From Fusobacteriaceae bacterium (GTDB lineage Bacteria; Fusobacteriota; Fusobacteriia; Fusobacteriales; Fusobacteriaceae): a stretch of 64,000 nt of DNA. The position numbers and the translations under genes were made by a program. Location of the stretch: the NCBI GenBank assembly GCA_031272775.1, contig JAISTB010000034.1, positions 36,012 through 100,011 on the forward strand, read 5' to 3'. Shown here piece after piece: positions 16,796 through 24,909 of this stretch; within the stretch, counting starts at the first letter, position 1, and every line of letters begins with the position of its first letter. The notes below the pieces were generated by a model. It had not been told where the DNA came from and ran no database searches. It worked only from the letters and a program-made list of their open reading frames with translations.

Positions 16796-17734
16796 TCATC
16801 CCTTCCGGAGAATTTCCAGCATCTTTTTGTCGCGCATGCGAACGGTTTCGGCCCCTTTGCCGCCGGACCAGTCATAGAAGCCTTTTCCGGTCTTGAGACC
16901 CAGATCTCCGGACCGGATTTTCTTTTCCAATACGGGATCGGGACCGTTGTAGTTGGCAAGGTCCGAATAGAGATAGATTGAGGAATTGTAAAAAATATCG
17001 AGGCCGCCCAGGTCCGCGGAAGTTACGGGGCCCAGGATGCTCCAGCGCAGGCCGACGCTGGCGAGGACGATCTCGTCGATTGCCTCGGGGTCGGCTATTC
17101 CTTCTTCGATAATATGATAACATTCTCTGAGGACCGCGTCCTGGATCCGGTTTCCCACAAAGCCGAGAGATTCTTTTTTGAGGGCCACGGCCTTTTTCCC
17201 GAGACGCTTCATGAGTTCGACGGTCGTTTGAACCGTTTCCGGGTTCGTGCGGGCGCCCGGGACGACTTCCACAAGGGGCATCAGGTGGGCGGGATTCCAG
17301 AAATGGGCGACGACAAAGCGTTCGGGATGAACGAGGACGCTCTGGATTTCCGTGGGACTCAGGCCCGAGGTATTCGTAGCGAGAATGGCGTTCTCAGACA
17401 CGGCTTTTTCAATGTCGGACCAGACCGCCTGCTTTACGGCTACGTCCTCGACGATGGATTCGATCACAAAATCCACGTCGGCAAGCTCCGCGTAAGTCGT
17501 CACTTTTTCGATATTGGCGATGATTTCTTCGATATGGTCAACGGGGATGATTCCGGCCTCTGCGTAGGTTTCAAGCCCGGAGCGGATTTTCCCGAAGGCC
17601 CGGGCAAAAGATTCGTCGCTGCGTCCGAAGAGTTTGACCCGGTAGCCGTGCATGGCGAAGAGCATGGCCGTCGCGTATCCCATGGTTCCGGTCCCGATAT
17701 TGCCGATGATCTTGATGTTTTCGAGTTTTTTCAT
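16796..17734 (-). CDS. 3-hydroxyacyl-CoA dehydrogenase family protein
   Basis: 312-residue NAD-dependent dehydrogenase. An N-terminal Rossmann fold has GNIGTGTMG (the usual GAGTMG loop with small changes) and ATNTSGLSPTEI; FWNPAHLMPLVEVV contains the conserved NP. The C-terminal helical domain has GFVGNRIQDAVLRECYHIIEEGIAD and ends GKGFYDW. Related proteins include 3-hydroxybutyryl-CoA, L-carnitine and L-gulonate dehydrogenases, which cannot be separated by eye. The ATG at 17732-17734 has GGGAGG upstream; an earlier in-frame Met lacks one. Its own promoter is present. Confidence 0.85.
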   Translation of the reverse strand: MKKLENIKIIGNIGTGTMGYATAMLFAMHGYRVKLFGRSDESFARAFGKIRSGLETYAEAGIIPVDHIEEIIANIEKVTTYAELADVDFVIESIVEDVAVKQAVWSDIEKAVSENAILATNTSGLSPTEIQSVLVHPERFVVAHFWNPAHLMPLVEVVPGARTNPETVQTTVELMKRLGKKAVALKKESLGFVGNRIQDAVLRECYHIIEEGIADPEAIDEIVLASVGLRWSILGPVTSADLGGLDIFYNSSIYLYSDLANYNGPDPVLEKKIRSGDLGLKTGKGFYDWSGGKGAETVRMRDKKMLEILRKG

Positions 17735-17769
17735 AAAAGCCTCCCGCAAAAGTTTTTTTCTCATTATCC

Positions 17770-17798
17770 ATGATAGCATATTTCAGGGGAAACGTCAA
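17770..17798 (-). promoter_or_regulatory. Promoter of the 3-hydroxyacyl-CoA dehydrogenase gene
   Basis: TTGACG (complement of 17793-17798), 17-base spacer, TATCAT (complement of 17770-17775) with an extended -10 TGC. Confidence 0.75.
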
Positions 17799-17815
17799 CG
17801 AGGGAAGGCGGGCGC

Positions 17816-18040
17816 TTAAGCCAGCGTAAAGACCGGCTTCAGCTTTCCGACCGGCTTCCCGTGGTCGTTGCGGTTGTCGGGTTCGGTAAATCGGGCGTAG
17901 CCTGTGGCCATATTGCGGATGGGCATGGCGTGGACCGGAACGCTGCAGTGCTTTCCCGAGCCGTCCGCGACGACCGCGCAACCTCTGTGCCGCGATTCCA
18001 CGACATCCCCTCTTGTCACGTCCACAAGCGCAACATCCAT
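17816..18040 (-). pseudogene. L-asparaginase II remnant with a large internal deletion
   Basis: An open 74-codon frame. Residues 1-30 (DVTRGDVVESRHRGCAVV) match the N-terminus of the asparaginase II family (pattern TRGGxVExxHRGxxxV). Residues 33-53 (VPVHAMPIRNMATGYARF) match a segment that normally lies some 150 residues further on (DGCGVPxFAMPLxxMAxAYA). The part between, including the catalytic core, is missing in frame, and the last 20 residues do not look like the family. GGAGG and a promoter are still present, so it may be translated but should be inactive. The family is recognised from memory. Confidence 0.6.
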
Positions 18041-18080
18041 AGTACAGCCTCCTTTGATCGGTAGAAATGATGGTTATTTA

Positions 18081-18110
18081 ATCTTACCGCATGATCGGGG
18101 GCTTTGTCAA
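18081..18110 (-). promoter_or_regulatory. Promoter of the asparaginase II remnant
   Basis: TTGACA (complement of 18105-18110), 18-base spacer, TAAGAT (complement of 18081-18086). Confidence 0.5.
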
Positions 18111-18172
18111 TAAGGAAAAAGGGGGGCTCGCGGAATAATAGGATACCGACATACCGGTTGTAAGGATTCTGC

Positions 18173-18201
18173 TTGACCGGCAGTCGGTTTTATGCTACAC
18201 T
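18173..18201 (+). promoter_or_regulatory. Promoter of the RHH antitoxin gene
   Basis: TTGACC at 18173-18178, 17-base spacer, TACACT at 18196-18201, about 36 bases before the ATG. Confidence 0.7.
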
Positions 18202-18237
18202 GTATTTACAAGATATCATGTATGGCGAGGGGGAAAA

Positions 18238-18498
18238 ATGAAATCCATCAATATCCGGTTGAATGAAGATTTGCTGGCAGACCTTAAACATATTGCGGAA
18301 ACTTATCACGAAACACTCAGCGGGCTGGCCCGGACTGCGCTTGAGAAAATTGTGCAGGAAAGGAAAGCGGATTTTTATTATCGATTGATGAATGTGCCGG
18401 AATGCTCCAAAGAAGAATCCGAAGAATTGCTGGAAATCTTGAATTCCATGACAGAAGAAGAATTGAAAATCGCTAAGGTTAAGAGCGTGATATTCTAA
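18238..18498 (+). CDS. Ribbon-helix-helix antitoxin (RelB/CopG-like)
   Basis: 86 residues. The N-terminus MKSINIRLNEDLLADLKHIA with ETLSGLARTALEKIV is a typical ribbon-helix-helix DNA-binding fold. The acidic C-terminal half (SKEESEELLEILNSMTEEEL) is the kind that wraps a RelE/ParE toxin. Such antitoxins bind their own promoter and neutralise the toxin encoded directly downstream. Here only a toxin C-terminus remains (18499-18618), so this is now an orphan antitoxin. Confidence 0.8.
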   Translation: MKSINIRLNEDLLADLKHIAETYHETLSGLARTALEKIVQERKADFYYRLMNVPECSKEESEELLEILNSMTEEELKIAKVKSVIF

Positions 18499-18618
18499 GG
18501 CATACTCCGCTTGAGAATCCGTTCCTTCAGGTTTTTATTCCGGGTATCCCAAAATTTGGAAATAATTGTTTTTGCACTGTATGCCGGAAATCGTGGTGAT
18601 ATTTATAAAAAGCTGTAA
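18499..18618 (+). pseudogene. RelE/ParE toxin remnant (C-terminal 39 codons)
   Basis: Directly after, and in frame with, the antitoxin stop, 39 sense codons read as a RelE-family C-terminus: LRIRSFRFLFRV, then NLEIIVFALYAGNRGDIYKKL and a stop. Full toxins have about 85-95 residues with the same ending (RIxxYRxxYRV...HRxxxY). There is no start codon or N-terminal half, so the toxin is destroyed. Confidence 0.7.
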
Positions 18619-18715
18619 GCCCATGAAACAGGGCGCTTTCTTCAATCACTGATATTTTTTTTGCCGAATGCCTGAGGATTAATGCACGCAGCAAGTTTAA
18701 AAAGAGGTGAATGCG

Positions 18716-18898
18716 ATGCCAAAAGAAAAAAATACGATGAGTAAAAAATTTATGGGCTGTATGGATTGGCATAAAGACAAGACTTGGTACATATATGATC
18801 CAAAAAAGGACACCTATACTTTGACTGAAAGTGCCCCGCCAAACGCCATCGAAGCATTTGAACTCTACAAAATAGTGAACAAAAAATACTATGAATGA
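18716..18898 (+). CDS. Small hypothetical protein
   Basis: 60 residues with no recognised family: MPKEKNTMSKKFMG, then aromatic-rich MDWHKDKTWYIYDPKKDTYTLTES and a C-terminal helix APPNAIEAFELYKIVNKKYYE. GAGGTG lies 7 bases before the ATG at 18716 (an in-frame GTG at 18707 is less likely). A hairpin follows. The good ribosome site and following terminator argue that it is real. Confidence 0.5.
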   Translation: MPKEKNTMSKKFMGCMDWHKDKTWYIYDPKKDTYTLTESAPPNAIEAFELYKIVNKKYYE

Positions 18899-18908
18899 TC
18901 AATTCTCG

Positions 18909-18939
18909 GACTCGCTAAAAAAGCGGAGAGTCTTTCTTT
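18909..18939 (+). terminator. Probable terminator after the small ORF
   Basis: GACTCGCT pairs with AGC and GAGTC around an A-rich loop with a small bulge, followed by TTTCTTTC. Confidence 0.5.
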
Positions 18940-19032
18940 CCTGTCAATGAGATAAAAAGATTTTCGCCGGATCACCCATCGTAGCATTTCTGGAATGACC
19001 CGGCGTCATAAAAATTAGGAAGATAGGATAGC

Positions 19033-20211
19033 TTAGTTGAGTGCTGCGAGAATTTCCGGAACGATTTTATACAAGTCTCCGACAATTCCATAGTCCGCGA
19101 CTTCGAAAATTGGCGCGGATTCATCCTTGTTGATGGCCACGATCAGTTTGGAATTTTGCATACCTGCCAAATGCTGAATCGCGCCGGAAATGCCGCAGGC
19201 AACGTAAATATTGGGTTTGACTGTCGTCCCGGTTTGCCCGACCTGATAGGCATGGTCAATCCAGCCGGCGTCTACGGCGGCTCGTGAACTACCGATTACT
19301 CCGCCCAACTTATCCGCAAGTTTCTTAAGCAATTCGAATCCTTCCGGTTTCCCCAGACCCATGCCGCCGGAGACGATAATTTTCGCATCCGTCAAAGAAA
19401 CGGCTTCTTTCAATGTTTTTACAATATCGATTACTTTTGTACGAATTTCATCTTCCGCAAATTTTACAGGAAGTTGGATGATTTCTCCGGTACGTCCTTC
19501 CTTCTTTGCGGCTTTCTCCATTACGCCGGGCCTGACCGTTGACATTTGCGGTCTGTGATTCGGGCAGACAATCGTCGCCATCAAATTTCCGCCGAATGCC
19601 GGGCGGGTCTGTCGGATTTTTTTGTCTTCAGGATCAATTTCAAGTTTGGTGCAATCAGCAGTTAACCCGGTACCTGCCTTGACTGCCAGGCACGGCCCCA
19701 AATCGCGCCCGATATGTGTAGCGCCCAGAAGTACGATCTCCGGCATATACGTTTCCACCGCCTCGTTGAAGACTTTTGTATAGGCGTCTGTCCTGTAGGT
19801 AGCCAATTTGGGATCATCTGCCAAATACACCTTATTCGCTCCATAAGCGAAAAGTTCATCAACAAGCGCGCCGACATCTTCGCCGAGCAATACGGCCGCA
19901 AGTTCACATCCGATTTCATCAGCCAGTTTTCTGCCTTCGCCCAATAATTCGATGACTACCGGCATGAGCTTTTTATCTCTTTGTTCAGCGAAAACCCAAA
20001 CGCCATGATATTCGCTCAAATCTTTTTTCACTTTTGCCGCTTCCGTTTTTTCAATGGCTTTGAAAGGACATTTCTCTACGCATACGCCGCACTCAGTGCA
20101 GGCGGAATTTATTACAGCCAGTTTTCCTTCCATGGTGATTGCTTGAAAGGGGCAATTTTTTACGCATATTGTGCAACCTTTACATTTTTCATTAATGATA
20201 ACAACAGACAT
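19033..20211 (-). CDS. etfA: Electron transfer flavoprotein alpha subunit with N-terminal ferredoxin domain
   Basis: 392 residues. Residues 1-60 hold two [4Fe-4S] motifs, C10-x2-C13-x2-C16-x3-C20 and C38-x2-C41-x2-C44-x3-C48. The rest is EtfA, ending with the FAD-binding [12 protein letters not shown] and [28 protein letters not shown]. The same layout occurs in CarE of the Acetobacterium caffeyl-CoA reductase, which bifurcates electrons from NADH to an enoyl-CoA and ferredoxin. The ATG at 20209-20211 follows AAGGAGG at 9 bases; an ATG nine bases earlier is too close to the site. It is the last gene of the operon, 79 bases after etfB. Confidence 0.94.
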   Translation of the reverse strand: MSVVIINEKCKGCTICVKNCPFQAITMEGKLAVINSACTECGVCVEKCPFKAIEKTEAAKVKKDLSEYHGVWVFAEQRDKKLMPVVIELLGEGRKLADEIGCELAAVLLGEDVGALVDELFAYGANKVYLADDPKLATYRTDAYTKVFNEAVETYMPEIVLLGATHIGRDLGPCLAVKAGTGLTADCTKLEIDPEDKKIRQTRPAFGGNLMATIVCPNHRPQMSTVRPGVMEKAAKKEGRTGEIIQLPVKFAEDEIRTKVIDIVKTLKEAVSLTDAKIIVSGGMGLGKPEGFELLKKLADKLGGVIGSSRAAVDAGWIDHAYQVGQTGTTVKPNIYVACGISGAIQHLAGMQNSKLIVAINKDESAPIFEVADYGIVGDLYKIVPEILAALN

Positions 20212-20289
20212 AACCGTCATCCTCCTTTGCCTGTATGACTGCCGGTTCCGAAAAGGCGTATACCCTCCCGAAAGGTTCGGCAATTCTCT

Positions 20290-21075
20290 CTACAAATAGT
20301 GCTTTTCCTTTAGTCCTGACACCAGCGATTCAGCCATTTCTTTCGGCGTACCTTTGAGAATTTCGCCTTTTCCTTTGGGAGGCGGCGTAAAGGAACGGAA
20401 TACTTGTGTGGGGGAGGCGTTGAGTCCGCAATCTTTCGGGTCAAGCCCCACAGCCAAATGATCCCAGACAGGAATGTCGGTTTTGTAGGCTGCTTCAATT
20501 TTATCAACCGTCATATACCGGGGTTCATTCAGCTCTTTTACCGCCGTCAAAACGCAGGGAGTTTTTACTTCTATCATTTCGTATCCGTCTTCCAGCATTC
20601 GCTTTACAATGGCTTTTCCTTTTTCCAGCTTGACTTCGCTGACGTATGACACCACCGGCAGATCAAGACGCCAAGCCGTTTGCGGTCCCACCTGCGCCGT
20701 ATCGCCGTCAATTGCTTGGCGACCTGCAAAAATCAAATCCACATCGCCGACTTTTTTGACCCCCGCCGCCAATGTAGTAGAAGTGGCGCAAGTATCGGCT
20801 CCGCCAAAGGCCCGGTCACTCAAAAGATAAGCCTCATCCGCTCCCATGGCCAGGCATTCCCGCAGCATATAAACTGCCTGCGGCGGTCCCATACTCAAAA
20901 CGATCACTTTGGAATCCGGATTCGCGTCTTTGATCTGCAACGCCGCTTCCAACGCGTTTGCATCATCCGGATTCAGAATACTGGGCACGCCGTCCCTGAT
21001 TAACGTACCTTTTACAGGATCAATTTTGACTTCGTTGGTATCCGGTACTTGTTTTACACAGACCAGTATTTTCAT
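20290..21075 (-). CDS. etfB: Electron transfer flavoprotein beta subunit
   Basis: 261 residues with the EtfB opening MKILVCVKQVPDTNEVKIDP, the AMP/FAD-binding GRQAIDGDTAQVGPQTA and a C-terminal helix. In bifurcating ETFs this subunit holds the FAD that splits electrons from NADH. The second of two in-frame ATGs (complement of 21073-21075) sits 7 bases from AGGAGG and is preferred. It follows the acyl-CoA dehydrogenase by 11 bases. Confidence 0.95.
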   Translation of the reverse strand: MKILVCVKQVPDTNEVKIDPVKGTLIRDGVPSILNPDDANALEAALQIKDANPDSKVIVLSMGPPQAVYMLRECLAMGADEAYLLSDRAFGGADTCATSTTLAAGVKKVGDVDLIFAGRQAIDGDTAQVGPQTAWRLDLPVVSYVSEVKLEKGKAIVKRMLEDGYEMIEVKTPCVLTAVKELNEPRYMTVDKIEAAYKTDIPVWDHLAVGLDPKDCGLNASPTQVFRSFTPPPKGKGEILKGTPKEMAESLVSGLKEKHYL

Positions 21076-21086
21076 GTTCATTCCTC

Positions 21087-22226
21087 CTATTTTTTCAGTA
21101 ATTTCCCAGAGATCACGATTCTTTGCACTTGACTTGTACCTTCATAAATCGTGAACACACGACAATCGCGGTACATCCGCTCAATCTTGTAATCCTTGAT
21201 ATAGCCATAGCCGCCATGGATTTGCAGCGTCTTTGCAGCAATTTCATTGCATACCTCTGAAGCAAACAATTTCGCCATGGACGCGCTGAGCGTGGTATCC
21301 TGATTGGCGTCGAGCAAATAGGCCGTCTTGTAGACCAGTTCTTTCGCCGCTTCCAATTTCGTCGCCATATCGGCGATCATGAAGCTGATCCCTTGAAAAT
21401 CCGCAATCCTTCTTCCGAATTGTTTTCTTTCTTTGGCGTATTTTACCGCTTCATCCAAACAACCTTGGGCAAGCCCAATGGATTGTGCCGCTACGCCTAA
21501 ACGGCCGGTATCCAGAGTCTTCATCGCATTGATGAATCCCTTTCCTTCTTCCCCAAGCATCTCGGATTTGTGCACGCGGACGTCATCAAGAATAATATCG
21601 CTGGTTGCGCAACCGATAAGCCCCATTTTATGCTCCGGCTTCCCACAGGAAACCCCCGGCAGTTTCATATCGACGATAAATGCGCTGATGCCTTTTATCC
21701 CTTTATTTCGCTCTGTTTTCGCGTATATTACCGCGTATTCAGAAAGCGGCGCCATTGTTATGAACGTTTTTCGACCGTTCAGCACATAATAATCCCCGTC
21801 TTTCTGGGCAAACGTCGTCATCGCCGCCGGATCGGAGCCAGCCCCCGGTTCTGTCAGCCCGAAACAGAGTTTGTATTGCCCGGTTACGATGGGGCGCAGG
21901 TATTTTTGTTTTTGTTCTTCGGTTCCCGAGAGCAAAAAAGGTCCACCCGAAAGAGAATTTGCCGAGGAGACATAGAGGCTTGCTACAGCGCTTACGCGAG
22001 TGATTTCTTCTATGACAACCGCATAGGATCTCGCGTCTGATCCCTGTCCTCCGTATTCTTTTGGAATTTTGATTCCCAAAAGGCCGATTTTGGCCATTTT
22101 TTGATATATCTCTTCCGGAAAAACCCCACTTTCTTCAGTCTGATCCAGCACATCTTTCGTGAGCTCTTTTAGAGCAAAGTCTCTGGCCAATTTTCTGACC
22201 AGGGCATGTTTTTCTGTCAAATACAT
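21087..22226 (-). CDS. Acyl-CoA dehydrogenase / enoyl-CoA reductase (AcdA/CarC type)
   Basis: 379-residue FAD enzyme working with the ETF next to it. Family motifs include CFGLTEPGAGSDPAAM (flavin and substrate contact) and the catalytic base E362 in IYEGTSQVQR. In anaerobes with this gene order the enzyme reduces the 2-enoyl-CoA made by a hydroxyacyl-CoA dehydratase, e.g. isocaprenoyl-CoA, cinnamoyl-CoA or caffeyl-CoA. AGGAGG lies upstream. A 70-base gap to the MFS gene contains a stem-loop. Confidence 0.93.
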   Translation of the reverse strand: MYLTEKHALVRKLARDFALKELTKDVLDQTEESGVFPEEIYQKMAKIGLLGIKIPKEYGGQGSDARSYAVVIEEITRVSAVASLYVSSANSLSGGPFLLSGTEEQKQKYLRPIVTGQYKLCFGLTEPGAGSDPAAMTTFAQKDGDYYVLNGRKTFITMAPLSEYAVIYAKTERNKGIKGISAFIVDMKLPGVSCGKPEHKMGLIGCATSDIILDDVRVHKSEMLGEEGKGFINAMKTLDTGRLGVAAQSIGLAQGCLDEAVKYAKERKQFGRRIADFQGISFMIADMATKLEAAKELVYKTAYLLDANQDTTLSASMAKLFASEVCNEIAAKTLQIHGGYGYIKDYKIERMYRDCRVFTIYEGTSQVQRIVISGKLLKK

Positions 22227-22256
22227 ATTATCCTCCTGTACAAATTCGCGATGGTC

Positions 22257-22280
22257 AGCCGAATCGTATAGATTCAGGCT
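22257..22280 (-). other. Intergenic stem-loop between the MFS and acyl-CoA dehydrogenase genes
   Basis: AGCCTGAATC and GATTCGGCT pair around TATAC. There is no T-run, so it is more likely an RNA stability or processing element than a terminator. Confidence 0.5.
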
Positions 22281-22295
22281 ACGACCGCTCGTTAA

Positions 22296-23534
22296 TTATT
22301 TATCGCCTATTTTGTTGATGAAAAAACTTGTTAGCAAACCCAGCAAAGAAGAAGCCAGTAAAAGAGTAAACACCATCGGATAGCTACCGCTTCTGTCGAG
22401 TATTTTACCGGTCACAGTAGCCATTGATGACGCAAATAAGAGCATTGTGTTGACAATACTGAAATTGGTCGCAAAATTTTTCTTGCCGTATGTTTGCGCA
22501 ATGAACCCGCTCGTGAGGGGCGGCATAAATCCATAGGAAATTCCCACAAGAATCAGCCCCAGGGAATTGAGCGCCATATTTCTTGTCCAGGCTGACCAAA
22601 GGCAAATCCCGTTCGCGATTACGCAAATTGTAGCGGCAAGCGGCAATGTTTTCTTCTTGCCGAGCTTATCGTACAAAATGCCCGAAAGAATGCGACCGAA
22701 TCCATTGCTAACAGCCAACATCCCGGCAAGCGCCACCGCAAAACTCTCCGGAGCGCCTGAAAAAACCGAAAAGTCTTTGGCGAAGCTGATAACACTGTTC
22801 CCGACGCAGGCAATCAGAATAGAGAACACATAAAACAACCAAAATGAGGCTTTTTTGAGTGTTTCTGACACGCTGAGTTCGTCGCCTTGCGCTGAATCAA
22901 CGGTATTCTTTCCGGCGCTGATTGAAACCGGCCGGATGATAATTGCACAAATGGCGATAACACCTGCGGTCGAAGCGGCAAGATATCCGAAAAAGGATCG
23001 CCAACCAATCGAAGAGAAGAGTATTCTGGCTGCGGAACCGACGAGCAGGCTACTCGCGCCAAATCCCATCATCAAAACGCCGGAAGCGCCCGCTCTGTGA
23101 TCCGGAAACCATCCGATCACACAGGAAATCACTAGACTGTATACGGCGCCGATGCCTAGCCCGCACAGTCCCCCATAGGCGATATAAAGTGAAACAACAC
23201 CTCCGCTTCGCAAACGTGAGACCATGAAGTATCCGATTCCGGCGAGCAAGGCTGATCCGATCACTGTCCAGTGAAAACCCAGCTTTTTCTGGATGAGACT
23301 GCCGATTACGCCTCCGATACAGAAACAGCACATCAAAACTGTAAAATTAAGGCCAAGATCTCCCGCACTCCAACCGAATTCCCTTGAGAACGGCTGCTTT
23401 AGAACCGACCAAGCGTAAATTGATCCTGCGAACAGCATAATCACAAAGCCCGCCAAAAGAAACCACAGACGCCTGTTGAGATTGGATTCACCGGCAGTTG
23501 GCCATTGTTCTACCGATTTCATATTTTCGTTCAT
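22296..23534 (-). CDS. MFS transporter, oxalate/formate antiporter-like (OFA family)
   Basis: 412 residues with about 12 membrane helices. The N-terminus LWFLLAGFVIMLFAGSIYAWSVLKQPF is the mark of the OFA family of monocarboxylate carriers, and SGFIAQTYGKKNFATNFSI is the related second-half loop. It probably moves the organic acid substrate or exports the reduced acid. GAGGGA precedes the ATG. It lies between the CoA transferase and the acyl-CoA dehydrogenase, with a hairpin just upstream. Confidence 0.85.
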   Translation of the reverse strand: MNENMKSVEQWPTAGESNLNRRLWFLLAGFVIMLFAGSIYAWSVLKQPFSREFGWSAGDLGLNFTVLMCCFCIGGVIGSLIQKKLGFHWTVIGSALLAGIGYFMVSRLRSGGVVSLYIAYGGLCGLGIGAVYSLVISCVIGWFPDHRAGASGVLMMGFGASSLLVGSAARILFSSIGWRSFFGYLAASTAGVIAICAIIIRPVSISAGKNTVDSAQGDELSVSETLKKASFWLFYVFSILIACVGNSVISFAKDFSVFSGAPESFAVALAGMLAVSNGFGRILSGILYDKLGKKKTLPLAATICVIANGICLWSAWTRNMALNSLGLILVGISYGFMPPLTSGFIAQTYGKKNFATNFSIVNTMLLFASSMATVTGKILDRSGSYPMVFTLLLASSLLGLLTSFFINKIGDK

Positions 23535-23606
23535 ATTCCCTCATTAATCAAAAGATTGACATTTTTTACAACTTGTATTCTTGTAGACAAGCATGATCGG
23601 GTAAAA

Positions 23607-23626
23607 GGTTGCGCGAGCGCGCAACC
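23607..23626 (-). terminator. Intra-operon hairpin, possible partial terminator
   Basis: Perfect stem GGTTGCGC / GCGCAACC with a 4-base loop, followed on the minus strand by TTTTA. The short U-run suggests partial termination between the CoA transferase and the MFS-acd-etf part. Confidence 0.5.
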
Positions 23627-23643
23627 TGTTTATCCAATATTTC

Positions 23644-24882
23644 TTATCCGATTCTCTTACAATCCGTGACATCTCCTGCGGCGATCATGGCTTCGACCTG
23701 CTCAGTGCTGTAACCCATGGCGCTCAGCACAGTTCTGGTATCTTCACCCAAGAATCTTGCCCGCTCATACGGAGGCAATTCTGTTTCCGTAAAAGAGACG
23801 GGAGGTCTGACCATCGTCCTTTTGTTCCCGTTCGGGAATTCTACTTTTGTCAGAATATCCGCTTCCCATGCCTGTTTGTCATTCAACAGCTGATTCCAGG
23901 TCTGACAAACGGCGTAGGGCAGATCCGCCTTTTTCATGAGATTCTCCACTTCCTCAAGGGTTCTCTTCCCGACTTCGTCGTGAAGGAGATCATAAAATTC
24001 ATCCAAATGGCTCTGCAAATTGGTCTGCGGGAAAAAGCGCTCATCGTTTAACAAATCCTGTCTGCCCAATGCTTCCATAAAGATCGGATAATAGAAATCA
24101 TATCTCGTCATGCCGAATTGCACCCATTTTCCATCCTTTGTCTTATGCGCCACCTGAAATTGATTCGCGAAGCCCCTTCTGCTGATCGGCCATTGCGTGG
24201 AAACATCTCCATACTGATTGCATTGCAGGTAAAGCGCCACGTCCCATACGCCGGCATGAAAGAGACTGGCGATGACCTGATCGCCTTTTCCGGTCTCTCT
24301 TGCTCGATACAATGCCGCCAATATTCCGCTGGCCAGATACAACGAAACCTGATGATCGCCAAATCCGGCTACAGGCAACATGGGAGAAGAATCAGTATCA
24401 TACATGGCCCCCATAATCCCTGCGCGGGCAAAGAATGCGGTGTAGTCGAAACCAGGCAAATCTTTGTCCGGTCCTTTTTCACCATATCCGCTGACCAAAC
24501 CCATGACCAACTTGGGATATTTTTTCTTCAGTGTATCGTAGTCCAATCCCGCTCTCTTCAACGCTGGTTGACGCCAGTTTGTGATAAACACATCGCTTTG
24601 GCTGATCAGATCCTCCAGAATTTTTCTGCCCTTTTCTGATTTTGTATTCAGCGTGATGCATTTTTTTCCGGTATTTTCCAGACAAAAGGACGTATCTTCC
24701 TGATCACCAAATGGGCGCCCTTCATTAACCGCAGTATACCGAAGCGGGTCGCCCGCCGGCGCCTCCACTTTTATAACTTCCGCTCCTAGGTCCGATAAAA
24801 ATCTTGCACAGCAGGGGCCTGCAATAAATGTCGCCAATTCTACTACTTTGATTCCTTCCAATGCACGTTTACACTCACTCAT
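23644..24882 (-). CDS. Family III CoA transferase, FldA/HadA type
   Basis: 412 residues, very like FldA (cinnamoyl-CoA:phenyllactate CoA-transferase) and HadA. Shared marks are AEVIKVEAPAGDPLRYTA, GYGEKGPDKDLPGFDYTAFFAR and the catalytic Asp in GFGDHQ (D176). It moves CoA from an acyl-CoA product to a 2-hydroxy acid, making the substrate of the dehydratase encoded upstream. AGAGGTG precedes the ATG. The natural acid is not readable from sequence; FldA-like length and motifs favour an aromatic or branched 2-hydroxy acid. Confidence 0.88.
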   Translation of the reverse strand: MSECKRALEGIKVVELATFIAGPCCARFLSDLGAEVIKVEAPAGDPLRYTAVNEGRPFGDQEDTSFCLENTGKKCITLNTKSEKGRKILEDLISQSDVFITNWRQPALKRAGLDYDTLKKKYPKLVMGLVSGYGEKGPDKDLPGFDYTAFFARAGIMGAMYDTDSSPMLPVAGFGDHQVSLYLASGILAALYRARETGKGDQVIASLFHAGVWDVALYLQCNQYGDVSTQWPISRRGFANQFQVAHKTKDGKWVQFGMTRYDFYYPIFMEALGRQDLLNDERFFPQTNLQSHLDEFYDLLHDEVGKRTLEEVENLMKKADLPYAVCQTWNQLLNDKQAWEADILTKVEFPNGNKRTMVRPPVSFTETELPPYERARFLGEDTRTVLSAMGYSTEQVEAMIAAGDVTDCKRIG

Positions 24883-24909
24883 TATTTATCACCTCTTTAT
24901 AATTAAAAC

